A DNA stretch of 64,000 nucleotides. It comes from Mycobacteriales bacterium (lineage in GTDB: Bacteria; Actinomycetota; Actinomycetes; Mycobacteriales; SCTD01). The position numbers and the translations under genes are program-made. Of this stretch, positions 1 to 7,776 are shown piece after piece (the stretch's first letter is position 1; each line of letters begins with the position of its first letter). The notes below the pieces were generated by a model. That model did not search any database and was not told the origin of the DNA. It saw only the letters and a list, made by a program, of their open reading frames with translations. Location of the stretch: contig JAUYQP010000022.1 in NCBI GenBank assembly GCA_030697205.1, positions 40,842-104,841 of the forward strand, read 5' to 3'.

Positions 1-2
1 CG

Positions 3-884
3 ATCGGCGCCTACACGACGGCCTACTTCACGGGCAAGCTCCCGGTCGAGCCGCCGTTCATCCTCAACCCGTTCTTCGTGGTGCCCTTCGCGGTGCTTAT
101 CGCGGCGCTGTCCGGCGTCGTGCTGGGCGGGCCGACGCTGCGGCTGCGCGGCGACTACCTCGCGATCGTCACGCTCGGGTTCGGCGAGATCGTCCGCATC
201 CTGCTGGTCAACGGCGACAAGGCCCCGTTCACCGAGGCCAACATCACCAACGGGCCGCGCGGCGCCGCCGGCATCCCGCACCCCTCGATCGATCTGGGGT
301 TCTGGAGCTACGACTGGAAGCTCGGGCAGCTGCCGTACTACTACCTGCTGCTCGTCGTGATCATCATCGTGGTGATCCTGTTCCGCAACCTCGAGGAGAG
401 CCGGGTCGGGCGCGCCTGGACGGCCATTCGCGAGGACGAGGTCGCTGCCGGGGCCTCCGGCGTACCGACCGTGAAGTTCAAGCTGCTGGCGTTCTCCATC
501 GGTGCGTCCACGTCGGGCCTCGCCGGTGTCTTCTACGCCACCAACATCGGCTTCATCGCCCCCGACCAGTTCCTGTTCCTCGCGTCCATCCTCGTGCTGA
601 CGATGGTCATCTTCGGCGGGATGGGCTCGATCATCGGCGTCATCGCGGGTGCCGCAGTCCTGCAGTGGCTGCCCAACGCCCTGCGCGACTACGTCGCCCC
701 CGAGGACCGCTACATCTACTTCGGAGTGCTGCTCGTCATCATGATGATCTTCCGACCGCAGGGGCTGATCCCCTCCAAGCGCAGGGCCCGCGAGCTCAAG
801 ATGTCCGAGGCGGGCATCGGCGGCGCCGACTCCCTCGGCAGCCCGACCGGCACCGCCGGCAGCAGCAAGGGCGCGGCCACGTGA
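3..884 (+). CDS. livM: Branched-chain amino acid ABC transporter permease, LivM type (5' truncated)
   Basis: Inner-membrane permease subunit of a branched-chain amino acid/amide importer. The frame is open from the first bases of the window, so the N-terminus lies upstream; 293 residues remain. Visible LivM hallmarks are LRLRGDYLAIVTLGFGEI, several long hydrophobic segments, the cytoplasmic coupling-loop stretch GRAWTAIREDE (the EAA-like contact to the ATPase), and the C-terminal run IYFGVLLVIMMIFRPQGLIP typical of the family end. A short Gly/Ser/Ala-rich tail follows. Its stop overlaps the GTG of livG by four bases (GTGA), so the two are translationally coupled. The substrate is inferred from family only. 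Confidence 0.93.
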   Translation: MGAYTTAYFTGKLPVEPPFILNPFFVVPFAVLIAALSGVVLGGPTLRLRGDYLAIVTLGFGEIVRILLVNGDKAPFTEANITNGPRGAAGIPHPSIDLGFWSYDWKLGQLPYYYLLLVVIIIVVILFRNLEESRVGRAWTAIREDEVAAGASGVPTVKFKLLAFSIGASTSGLAGVFYATNIGFIAPDQFLFLASILVLTMVIFGGMGSIIGVIAGAAVLQWLPNALRDYVAPEDRYIYFGVLLVIMMIFRPQGLIPSKRRARELKMSEAGIGGADSLGSPTGTAGSSKGAAT

Positions 885-1966
885 GCGCGCAGCCCGTCGA
901 GTCCGCCGTCCCCGCGACGGCCGACAACGTCCTCGAGGTCAAGGGCGTCACGCTCCGCTTCGGCGGCCTCACGTCGCTCGACAACGTCACGCTCACCCAC
1001 CAGCGCGGCCAGATCCTGTCGGTGATCGGCCCCAACGGCGCCGGCAAGACCTCGCTGTTCAACTGCCTCACCGGCGTCTACACGCCGCAGGAGGGCTCGG
1101 TCGTCTTCCGGCCCGACGCCGGCAAGGACCTCGAGGTCGTGGGCAAGAAGCCCTACGACGTCAACCGCATGGGCGTGGCCCGCACCTTCCAGAACATCCG
1201 CCTCTTCAACGCGCTCACGGCGCTGGAGAACGTCAAGATCGGCGTCGAGTCGCACCAGAAGACCGGGCCGGTCGGCGCGATGCTGCGCCTTCCGAGCGCC
1301 CGCAGGGACGAGCGCGAGAGCGACGAGGAGGCCTTCCGCCTGCTCGACTTCGTCGGCCTCTCGCAGCGCGCCAACGAGGTCTCGTCCTCGCTGCCCTACG
1401 GCGACCAGCGCCGCCTCGAGATCGCCCGCGCCCTGGGTACCCGTCCGAAGCTCCTGCTGCTCGACGAGCCTGCCGCCGGCACCAACCCGGCCGAGAAGCG
1501 CCAGCTCGAGGTCCTCATCCGCAAGATCGCCGAGACCGGCATCAGCGTCCTGCTCATCGAGCACGACATGCGCCTGGTCATGGCGGTCGCCGCGCACGTC
1601 GTGGTCCTCAACTTCGGTCAGGTGATCGCCTCCGGCCGACCCGAGGAGGTCCAGCGCGACGCGAAGGTCGTCGAGGCCTACCTCGGCGGTGGCGACGCCG
1701 CGACCGACGCCGCCACAGGAGCCGCGGTCAACGCCCGCACCGCGGCGCTGGCCGACGGCTCCGGTGACGACACGCCGCCGCCTGCCAAGCGCACCTCGCC
1801 GGCCACCGCCGCCAAGAGCGGACGGTCCACGGCTGCTGCCGTCAAGGCTCCCGCGAAGAAGGCGGCCGCGGCGAAGGCTCCCGCGAAGAAGGCGGCCGCG
1901 GCGAAGGCCCCCGCTGCGAAGGCCCCCGCGAAGAAGGCTGCCCCGGCCCCGAAGAAGAAGGCGTAG
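881..1966 (+). CDS. livG: Branched-chain amino acid ABC transporter ATP-binding protein LivG with Lys/Ala/Pro-rich tail
   Basis: Cytoplasmic ATPase energising the importer. GTG at 881 is chosen because it overlaps the livM stop and gives the normal N-terminus. Walker A is GPNGAGKTS (residues 50-58), the degenerate LivG signature LPYGDQRR lies near 170, Walker B LLLLDEPAAG near 190 and the switch histidine in LLIEHDM near 226. The ATPase core ends near residue 270 (VVEAYLGG). It is followed by about 90 residues rich in A, K and P, including two exact 30-bp repeats (1847-1876, 1877-1906). LivG proteins normally stop at about 250-290 residues, so the tail is an extension of unknown role. livF starts 3 bp after the stop. 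Confidence 0.95.
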   Translation: MSAQPVESAVPATADNVLEVKGVTLRFGGLTSLDNVTLTHQRGQILSVIGPNGAGKTSLFNCLTGVYTPQEGSVVFRPDAGKDLEVVGKKPYDVNRMGVARTFQNIRLFNALTALENVKIGVESHQKTGPVGAMLRLPSARRDERESDEEAFRLLDFVGLSQRANEVSSSLPYGDQRRLEIARALGTRPKLLLLDEPAAGTNPAEKRQLEVLIRKIAETGISVLLIEHDMRLVMAVAAHVVVLNFGQVIASGRPEEVQRDAKVVEAYLGGGDAATDAATGAAVNARTAALADGSGDDTPPPAKRTSPATAAKSGRSTAAAVKAPAKKAAAAKAPAKKAAAAKAPAAKAPAKKAAPAPKKKA

Positions 1967-1968
1967 AG

Positions 1969-2685
1969 ATGCTCCTCGAACTCGACGATGTCCAGGTCAA
2001 GTACGGCGCGGTCGTGGCCCTCAAGGGCATCAGCCTGTCGGTGGAGCAGGGCGAGATCGTCACGCTGCTCGGTGCCAACGGTGCCGGCAAGACGACGACC
2101 CTGCGCACCATCTCCGGCCTGCTGCGGCCCTCCCACGGGCAGGTCCGCTTCGAGGGCAAGCCGATCGGCAAGGTCCCCGCGCACGAGATCGTCTCGCTGG
2201 GCATCGGGCACGTCCCCGAGGGCCGTCGGGTCTTCCCGATGATGTCGGTGACCGAGAACCTCGAGATGGGCGCCTACCAGCGCAAGGGCGGCAACAAGAA
2301 GGTCATGGAGCACGTCTTCGACCTGTTCCCCGTCCTCGGCCAGCGCAAGAGCCAGGACGGCGGCACCCTGTCCGGTGGCGAGCAGCAGATGCTCGCGATC
2401 GGCCGGGCGCTCATGAGCCAGCCCAAGGTGCTGCTGCTCGACGAGCCCTCCATGGGCCTCGCCCCGCTGATCGTCGCGAAGATCTTCGAGATCATCAAGA
2501 CGGTCAACGACGAGGGCACGACCGTCCTGCTGGTCGAGCAGAACGCCGCGCAGGCGCTCAAGCTTGCCGCTCGCGGCTACGTCCTCGAGACCGGTTCGAT
2601 CGTCATGAGCGACAACGCCGACACGCTGCTGACCGACGACCGCGTGCGTGCCGCCTACCTCGGTGAGGAGATCGGCGCGGCCTGA
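1969..2685 (+). CDS. livF: Branched-chain amino acid ABC transporter ATP-binding protein LivF
   Basis: Second ATPase of the importer, 238 residues, the normal LivF length. Walker A GANGAGKTT is at residues 35-43, followed by the LivF-typical VPEGRRVFP, signature LSGGEQQML, Walker B LLLLDEPSMGL and the H-loop region VLLVEQNA. It begins two bases after the livG stop, so it is in the same operon. It pairs with LivG as a heterodimer under the permeases. A hairpin about 35 bp downstream may end the transcript. Confidence 0.95.
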   Translation: MLLELDDVQVKYGAVVALKGISLSVEQGEIVTLLGANGAGKTTTLRTISGLLRPSHGQVRFEGKPIGKVPAHEIVSLGIGHVPEGRRVFPMMSVTENLEMGAYQRKGGNKKVMEHVFDLFPVLGQRKSQDGGTLSGGEQQMLAIGRALMSQPKVLLLDEPSMGLAPLIVAKIFEIIKTVNDEGTTVLLVEQNAAQALKLAARGYVLETGSIVMSDNADTLLTDDRVRAAYLGEEIGAA

Positions 2686-2719
2686 CGACCGGGCTCGGGC
2701 AGGGCCCGGGGGCACCCGG

Positions 2720-2746
2720 CCGGAGGCGCTACGCTGCGGCCTCCGG
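2720..2746 (+). terminator. Candidate hairpin after livF
   Basis: CCGGAGGC (2720-2727) and GCCTCCGG (2739-2746) form a perfect 8-bp stem with an 11-base loop in the gap between livF and the acetyltransferase gene. There is no U-tract, as is common in high-GC actinobacteria. The loop also contains TACGCT (2730-2735), which could serve as a -10 box for the next gene, so the assignment as terminator is tentative. Confidence 0.4.
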
Positions 2747-2847
2747 ACCGACCAGCCCAGTGCCGCGCTGCGAGCCCGGAGTGCTCACCCAGCCTGCCGG
2801 CGCCGCCGGCGGGAGCACCCGCACCATCTCCCCCCGGAGGCACTGCC

Positions 2848-3483
2848 ATGGTCCGTCGCGCGGTGCGCATCCGGACGGCGGTCGAGACCGACCTCCCGGC
2901 ACTGCTCGACTTCGGTGACGAGCTGCGCGACCAGCTGCTGCCGGTCGCCGAGGGCGCGAACCGGGCCGCGGCGCGCGGCGTCGCACGCAACATGGCGGCC
3001 CGCTCGGGCCTCGCGACCCGCTACCTCGACGCGATCGCAGACCCCGGGCGCCACCTCGTGCTCGCCGTCGGGCCGGAGGACGAGCCGCTCGGGATGGCGC
3101 TGTTCACGGTGACGTCGGCCAACGCGCTGCTCGACCTGCCCGCCGTCCACATGAGCCACGCCGTCGTCCCTGACCGGCACCGCCGCCGCGGTGTCGGCAA
3201 GGCGCTCGTGGCGGCCTGCGCGACCTTCGCCGAGGAGCGCGGCCTCGACCAGGTCGTCGTGTCGGTCCACCCGGGCTCGCGCGAGGCCAACCGCTTCTTC
3301 GCCCGCCTCGGCTTCGCGCCGCTCGCCGTGCGCCGGGTCGCGCCGGTCGCGGTGGTGCGCCGGCAGCTCGCCACGCTCGGTGAGCTCTCGCCCGCCGACC
3401 ACGTCGTACGCCAGCTCCGTCGCCCCATCCGGCGGCCGACGCGGGCCGTCGCCCCGCTCGGGCCCAGCGACCCCGACGCGTAA
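2848..3483 (+). CDS. GNAT family N-acetyltransferase
   Basis: Predicted cytoplasmic acetyl-CoA-dependent acyltransferase, 211 residues; substrate unknown. The GNAT core is seen as VPDRHRRRGVGKALV (about residues 111-125), where R-R-G-V-G-K is the pyrophosphate-binding loop of motif A. Next comes the motif B pattern EANRFFARLGF (strand, helix and 'FxRLGF' turn). ATG at 2848 is preceded by a good ribosome binding site (CGGAGG, 7 bases upstream). The last 30 residues are Arg/Pro rich and probably disordered. The gene stands alone, converging on the thioesterase gene; the stop region contains an 11-bp direct duplication (ccgacgcgtaa twice). Confidence 0.85.
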   Translation: MVRRAVRIRTAVETDLPALLDFGDELRDQLLPVAEGANRAAARGVARNMAARSGLATRYLDAIADPGRHLVLAVGPEDEPLGMALFTVTSANALLDLPAVHMSHAVVPDRHRRRGVGKALVAACATFAEERGLDQVVVSVHPGSREANRFFARLGFAPLAVRRVAPVAVVRRQLATLGELSPADHVVRQLRRPIRRPTRAVAPLGPSDPDA

Positions 3484-3524
3484 CCGACGCGTAACCGACC
3501 CGGGGCCGACCCTGCGTCGGGCCG

Positions 3525-3932
3525 TCAGCTCCGGGGCTGGAGCACCAGGCAGGTCAGCCGTGCGGTGCACAGCCGGGTGCCGGCCTCGTCGGTGATCGTC
3601 GTCTGCGACGTCACGAGCGTGCGACCGGCTGACACCACCTCGCAGGTCCCGGTGACCGTGCCCGACGTCGCGGAGCGGTGGTGGGTGGCGTTCATGTCGA
3701 CCCCGACGACCTGCCTGCCCTCGCCGGCGTGGACCGCGGCGAGGACCGAGCCGAGCGTCTCGGCGAGCGCGATCGAGGCGCCGCCGTGCAGCAGGCCGAA
3801 GGGCTGGCGGTTGCCCTCCACCGGCATCGTGGCGACGACCCGGGTGGGGCCCACCTCGAGGAAGACGACACCGAGCTTGTCGTTGAGCTCACCCATCGTC
3901 GCGGTCATGAACTCCCGCAGGTCGTCCGTCAC
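3525..3932 (-). CDS. PaaI/hotdog-fold thioesterase
   Basis: 135-residue single-domain hotdog protein, the usual size for PaaI-type acyl-CoA thioesterases. The diagnostic stretch NRQPFGLLHGGASIALAET carries the HGG motif and the glutamate that positions catalysis on the long helix; NATHHRSA follows where the second strand packs. GTG at 3932 gives the conserved N-terminus. It is divergent from polA with only 24 bp between the two start codons, so the two promoters must overlap. A hotdog thioesterase next to polA is a recurrent arrangement in actinobacteria. The acyl-CoA substrate cannot be read from sequence. Confidence 0.9.
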   Translation of the reverse strand: MTDDLREFMTATMGELNDKLGVVFLEVGPTRVVATMPVEGNRQPFGLLHGGASIALAETLGSVLAAVHAGEGRQVVGVDMNATHHRSATSGTVTGTCEVVSAGRTLVTSQTTITDEAGTRLCTARLTCLVLQPRS

Positions 3933-3942
3933 AGCTGCTCCC

Positions 3943-3948
3943 TAGACT
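3943..3948 (+). promoter_or_regulatory. -10 box of leaderless polA transcript
   Basis: TAGACT lies 8 bases before the polA GTG (3957). No Shine-Dalgarno sequence precedes that GTG. The distance places the transcription start at or next to the start codon, so the mRNA is probably leaderless. GTCA 14 bases further upstream (3928-3931) partly matches the damage-promoter motif seen before uvrA and uvrB. Confidence 0.6.
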
Positions 3949-3956
3949 CAGGCCTC

Positions 3957-6680
3957 GTGGCAGCCAAGCAGATCGACTCGAGCCCCGCGACACCGCGTCT
4001 GCTGCTGCTGGACGGCCACTCGCTGGCCTACCGCGCCTTCTTCGCGCTGCCGGTCGAGAACTTCAGCACCACGACGGGGCAGCCCACCAACGCGGTCTAC
4101 GGCTTCACCGCGATGCTCATCAACGTCCTGCGCGACGAGGCGCCCACCCACGTCGCGGTCGCCTGGGACCTCCCGCAGCCGACCTTCCGCCACGAGGCCT
4201 ACGCGGGCTACAAGGCCACCCGCTCGGAGACCCCCTCGGACTTCAAGGGCCAGGTGTCGCTCGCGCAGGAGGTGCTCGACGCGCTGCGGATCCGCTGCGT
4301 CAGCGCGCCGGGCTTCGAGGCCGACGACGTCATCGCGACGCTGGCCACGCAGGCCGAGCAGCAGGGCATGGACGTCCTGATCGTCACCGGTGACCGCGAC
4401 AGCTTCCAGCTCGTCAGCGACAGGGTGACCGTCCTCTACAACTCCCGCGGGGTCAGCGACATGCGCCGCATGACGCCGTTGTCCGTTGAGGACAAGTACG
4501 GCCTCACGCCGCTGCAGTACCCCGACTTCGCGGCGCTGCGCGGCGACCCCAGCGACAACCTCCCCAACATCCCGGGCCTCGGGGAGAAGACCGCGACCAA
4601 GCTCATCCAGCAGTACGGCGACCTCGACGGCCTGATCGCGCACGTCGACGAGGTCAAGGGCAAGATCGGTGACAGCCTGCGGGCCCACGTCGCCCAGGTC
4701 GTGCAGAACCGCGGCCTCACCGAGCTGCGCCGCGACGTGCACCTCGACGTGCGGCCCGAGGAGCTCACCGTCGGGCAGTGGGACCGCGACGAGGTCCACA
4801 AGGTCTTCGACGCCTTGCAGTTCCGGGTCCTGCGCGAGCGGCTCTACGCCACCCTGTCGGCCGTCGAGCCCGAGGCCGACCAGGGCTTCGAGGTCGACGC
4901 CCGGGTGCTGGCCCCCGGCGAGGTGGCCGGCTTCCTGGCGGGCCTGCCGGCAGCGGTCCGGGTGGGCGTGCACGTCCGAGGTCACTGGGGCCGCGGCACC
5001 GGTGACGCCCACGGCCTGGGCCTCGCGGCGGAGTCGGCCCCCGAGGGCGAGACCCGCGAGGGGGCCGCCGGCTACGTCGACCTCGAGCAGGCCAGCCCCG
5101 AGGACGAAGCCGCGCTGGGGGAGTGGCTCGCCTCCGACCACCAGAAGGCGTTCCACGACCTCAAGGGCCCGCTGCTCGCGCTCGGTGCCCGGGGCTGGGC
5201 CGTCGGCGGGGTCACCTCCGACACCGCGCTCGCGGCGTACCTCGCCCTGCCCGGTCAGATGTCGTTCGACCTCGCCGACCTCTCCCTGCGCTACCTGCGC
5301 CGCGAGCTGCGCGCCGAGGCCGAGGACGACGGCCAGCTCACCCTCGACGGTGACGACGAGGGTCCCGACGCGACCGCCGCCCATGACGCGGTCCTGCGCG
5401 CGCAGGCCGTCGCCGACCTCGCGGTCGCGCTCGACGCCGACCTCGAGCGGCGCGGGGGCACCGGCCTGCTGCGCGACCTCGAGCTGCCGCTGGTGTGGGT
5501 GCTCGCCGACTGCGAGCGCACCGGCATCGCGGCCGACGTCGACCAGCTCACCGAGCTCGAGACGCGGCTGCGCGAGCAGGTCAAGTCCGCGGCGGAGGCG
5601 GCCTACGACACGGTCGGCCACGAGTTCCACCTCGGCAGCCCCAAGCAGCTGCAGACGCTCCTGTTCGACGAGCTCGGCCTGCCGAAGACCAAGAAGATCA
5701 AGACCGGTTACACCACCGACGCCGACGCGCTGCAGGGCCTGATCGGCACGCACCCGGTCATCGAGGCGCTGCTGCTGCACCGCGAGATGACCCGGCTGCT
5801 CATGGTCGTCGAGAAGCAGCTCCTGCCGACCGTCGCCGACGACGGCCGCATCCACACGACCTACAAGCAGATGGTCGCGGCGACCGGCCGGCTGTCCAGC
5901 GACAACCCCAACCTCCAGAACGTCCCGATCCGCACCCCGCAGGGCCGCGAGATCCGCCGCGGCTTCGTGCCGGGTCCGGGCTTCGAGGCGCTCATGACCG
6001 CCGACTACAGCCAGATCGAGATGCGGATCATGGCGCACCTCTCCGACGACGCGGGCCTCAAGGAGGCCTTCAGCACCGGTGAGGACCTGCACACCTTCGT
6101 CGCCTCCCGCGCCTTCGGGCTGCCCGTCGACCAGGTCGACCCGGAGCTGCGCCGCCGGGTCAAGGCCATGAGCTACGGCCTGGCCTACGGCCTGTCCGCC
6201 TACGGCCTCGCGCAGCAGCTGCAGATCACGCCCGACGAGGCCAAGGAGCAGATGACGGCCTACTTCGAGCGCTTCGGTGGCATCCGCGACTACCTGCGTG
6301 ACGTCGTCGACCAGGCCCGCAAGGACGGCTACACCTCGACGATCCTCGACCGCCGGCGCTACCTCCCCGACCTCACCAGCGACAACGGCCAGCGCCGCAG
6401 CATGGCCGAGCGGATGGCGCTCAACGCTCCGATCCAGGGCTCCGCGGCCGACATCATCAAGCTCGCGATGCTCGGCGTCGCCCGCGAGCTGAAGGCCCAG
6501 GGACTGTCGTCACGGCTGCTGCTCCAGGTCCACGACGAGCTCGTCCTCGAGGTCGCGCCGGGGGAGCGCGAGACCCTGGAGGCCCTGGTGCGCAAGGAGA
6601 TGGGCGGCGCCTACCCGCTCTCGGTCGCGCTCGACGTCTCGGTCGGCGTCGGCCCGACCTGGGACGACGCGGGCCACTGA
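3957..6680 (+). CDS. polA: DNA polymerase I
   Basis: 907-residue family A DNA polymerase for gap filling in excision repair and Okazaki-fragment processing. The N-terminal 5'-3' exonuclease domain (about residues 12-300) starts with LLLLDGHSLAYRAFFALP and includes EADDVIATL and the helix-hairpin-helix stretch LRGDPSDNLPNIPGLGEKT. The middle domain (about 320-510) lacks the D-x-E and later acids of a working proofreading exonuclease, as in mycobacterial Pol I. The polymerase domain has motif A DYSQIEMRIMAHLS (near 682), motif B RRRVKAMSYGLAYGLSAYG and motif C LQVHDELVLEV (near 856). GTG 3957 is set by the -10 box just upstream and by homology of the N-terminus. Confidence 0.97.
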   Translation: MAAKQIDSSPATPRLLLLDGHSLAYRAFFALPVENFSTTTGQPTNAVYGFTAMLINVLRDEAPTHVAVAWDLPQPTFRHEAYAGYKATRSETPSDFKGQVSLAQEVLDALRIRCVSAPGFEADDVIATLATQAEQQGMDVLIVTGDRDSFQLVSDRVTVLYNSRGVSDMRRMTPLSVEDKYGLTPLQYPDFAALRGDPSDNLPNIPGLGEKTATKLIQQYGDLDGLIAHVDEVKGKIGDSLRAHVAQVVQNRGLTELRRDVHLDVRPEELTVGQWDRDEVHKVFDALQFRVLRERLYATLSAVEPEADQGFEVDARVLAPGEVAGFLAGLPAAVRVGVHVRGHWGRGTGDAHGLGLAAESAPEGETREGAAGYVDLEQASPEDEAALGEWLASDHQKAFHDLKGPLLALGARGWAVGGVTSDTALAAYLALPGQMSFDLADLSLRYLRRELRAEAEDDGQLTLDGDDEGPDATAAHDAVLRAQAVADLAVALDADLERRGGTGLLRDLELPLVWVLADCERTGIAADVDQLTELETRLREQVKSAAEAAYDTVGHEFHLGSPKQLQTLLFDELGLPKTKKIKTGYTTDADALQGLIGTHPVIEALLLHREMTRLLMVVEKQLLPTVADDGRIHTTYKQMVAATGRLSSDNPNLQNVPIRTPQGREIRRGFVPGPGFEALMTADYSQIEMRIMAHLSDDAGLKEAFSTGEDLHTFVASRAFGLPVDQVDPELRRRVKAMSYGLAYGLSAYGLAQQLQITPDEAKEQMTAYFERFGGIRDYLRDVVDQARKDGYTSTILDRRRYLPDLTSDNGQRRSMAERMALNAPIQGSAADIIKLAMLGVARELKAQGLSSRLLLQVHDELVLEVAPGERETLEALVRKEMGGAYPLSVALDVSVGVGPTWDDAGH

Positions 6681-6710
6681 GACCTACGACGCCGAAGGGC
6701 CTCCGCGTCG

Positions 6711-6716
6711 TACCGT
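6711..6716 (+). promoter_or_regulatory. -10 box of leaderless kinase transcript
   Basis: TACCGT followed by seven bases and GTG (6724). The same TACCGTGGCTG string precedes uvrB. A longer in-frame start at 6715 would overlap this box, so the box argues for 6724. Confidence 0.55.
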
Positions 6717-6723
6717 GGCTGAC

Positions 6724-7284
6724 GTGCAGCGGGTCCTCGTCGTCGGTCAGAGCGGCTCCGGCAAGACGACGCTCGCGCGACTGCTCGCAGCCCGGCTCGG
6801 GGTCGCGCACGTCGAGCTCGACGCGCTCTTCCACGGCGCGGGCTGGCAGCCGCGACCGTCCTTCGAGACCGACGTCGACGCCGCGACGACGGGGCCGCGG
6901 TGGGTGGTCGACGGCAACTACGGCGCGGTGAGGGACCTGCTCTGGGCGCGGGCGGACACCGTGGTGTGGCTCGACCTGCCGCGCTGGCTCACGACGTCGC
7001 GCGCGCTGAGGCGGTCGGTCGCGCGGGCTGCCCTGCAGGTGCCGCTGTGGAACGGCAACCGCGAGCGCTGGTCGACGATGCTGAGGGCGACCCACCCGGT
7101 GCGGTGGTCGTGGCAGACCCACGCGCGCCACCGCGCGGAGTACGCGCAGCGCCTCGCCGACCCGCGCTGGTCAGGGCTGCAGGTCGTGCGGCTGCGGACC
7201 CGCGCCTCGGTGCGAGCGTGGGAGGGCCGGTTCGCGAGCAACCCGCCTCAGTCGACCGAGCCTCCAGCGGCACCTGCGGCCTGA
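6724..7284 (+). CDS. Small P-loop kinase, adenylate-kinase/topology-modulation (FlaR-like) family
   Basis: 186-residue nucleotide-binding protein. Walker A GQSGSGKTT lies at the extreme N-terminus, followed by VAHVELDALFHGAGWQPRP, the conserved 'LDxLxxxxxW' segment of adenylate-kinase-like proteins often named DNA topology modulation protein. WVVDGNYG and VVWLDLPRW follow. An Arg-rich lid-like region (SRALRRSVARA) and RERWSTM come later. The biochemical substrate of the family is not established. The start at 6724 is preferred over 6715 because of the leaderless -10 box. The 3' end overlaps the convergent MarR gene by 37 bp. Confidence 0.8.
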   Translation: MQRVLVVGQSGSGKTTLARLLAARLGVAHVELDALFHGAGWQPRPSFETDVDAATTGPRWVVDGNYGAVRDLLWARADTVVWLDLPRWLTTSRALRRSVARAALQVPLWNGNRERWSTMLRATHPVRWSWQTHARHRAEYAQRLADPRWSGLQVVRLRTRASVRAWEGRFASNPPQSTEPPAAPAA

Positions 7285-7766
7285 CGCCCGTCGCGCTGGG
7301 CGGGGACAGCCCCGTCGACGTCGCGCAGCAGCCCCACGACTCGCTCGAGGTGCGCCGCGCAGGTCGCGAGCTCGAGGTCGGACAGCGGCGCCAGTGCGCG
7401 GTCGAGGTGGCGCACCTGGGCACTTGCCACCAGGGCCGCGGTGCGCCGCCCCTGCGCGGTGACGTGGACCAGGCTGACCCGGCCGTCGGCCGTGCTGCGG
7501 CGTCGCTGCAGCAGCCCGTCGGCCTCGAGCCCGGCGACCAGGCGCGCGGTGGCACCCGGGTCGTGCCGGGTGCCCCGCGCGAGCTCGCCCATCGGCAGCG
7601 GTCCGTGCTCGACGACGTGGTCAAGCACGCTGACCGCCTGCTGCGGCAGCGCCAGGCCGACGGTGGCCATGCGGAGCGCGAAGCCGCGTCGGCTGGCGGA
7701 CAGCCGCAGCAGCAGCGTCAGTGACTGGCGGAGCGACTCGCGGCTGGCCTCGCGCTGCGCGGCCAC
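7248..7766 (-). CDS. MarR family transcriptional regulator
   Basis: 172-residue winged-helix regulator. The MarR pattern is visible as AVSVLDHVVEHGPLPMGELARGTRHDPGAT (helix-turn-helix, about 45-75) and GLEADGLLQRRRSTADGRVSLVHVTAQGR (recognition helix and wing with the family D-x-R). Flanking helices would form the dimer interface. The GTG start is 10 bp after the receptor gene stop, with GAGG upstream, so it is probably the last gene of the liv-type operon and may control it. Its ligand is unknown. The 3' end overlaps the convergent kinase gene by 37 bp. Confidence 0.88.
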   Translation of the reverse strand: MAAQREASRESLRQSLTLLLRLSASRRGFALRMATVGLALPQQAVSVLDHVVEHGPLPMGELARGTRHDPGATARLVAGLEADGLLQRRRSTADGRVSLVHVTAQGRRTAALVASAQVRHLDRALAPLSDLELATCAAHLERVVGLLRDVDGAVPAQRDGRQAAGAAGGSVD

Positions 7767-7776
7767 GGTCGGTGCC

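Noticed and set aside
2686..2847. Extra small gene between livF and the acetyltransferase
   Set aside because: No frame with a ribosome site and plausible composition; the gap is better explained by a hairpin and promoter.
3948..6092. Long open frame antisense to polA (about 714 codons), and similar ones antisense to aftD (18091-21792), uvrA (43634-46513) and the fused permease (10101-12701)
   Set aside because: These are shadows caused by high G+C and few stop codons. The translations are Arg/Val/Asp/Gly low complexity without domains, and the sense strand holds well-known proteins.
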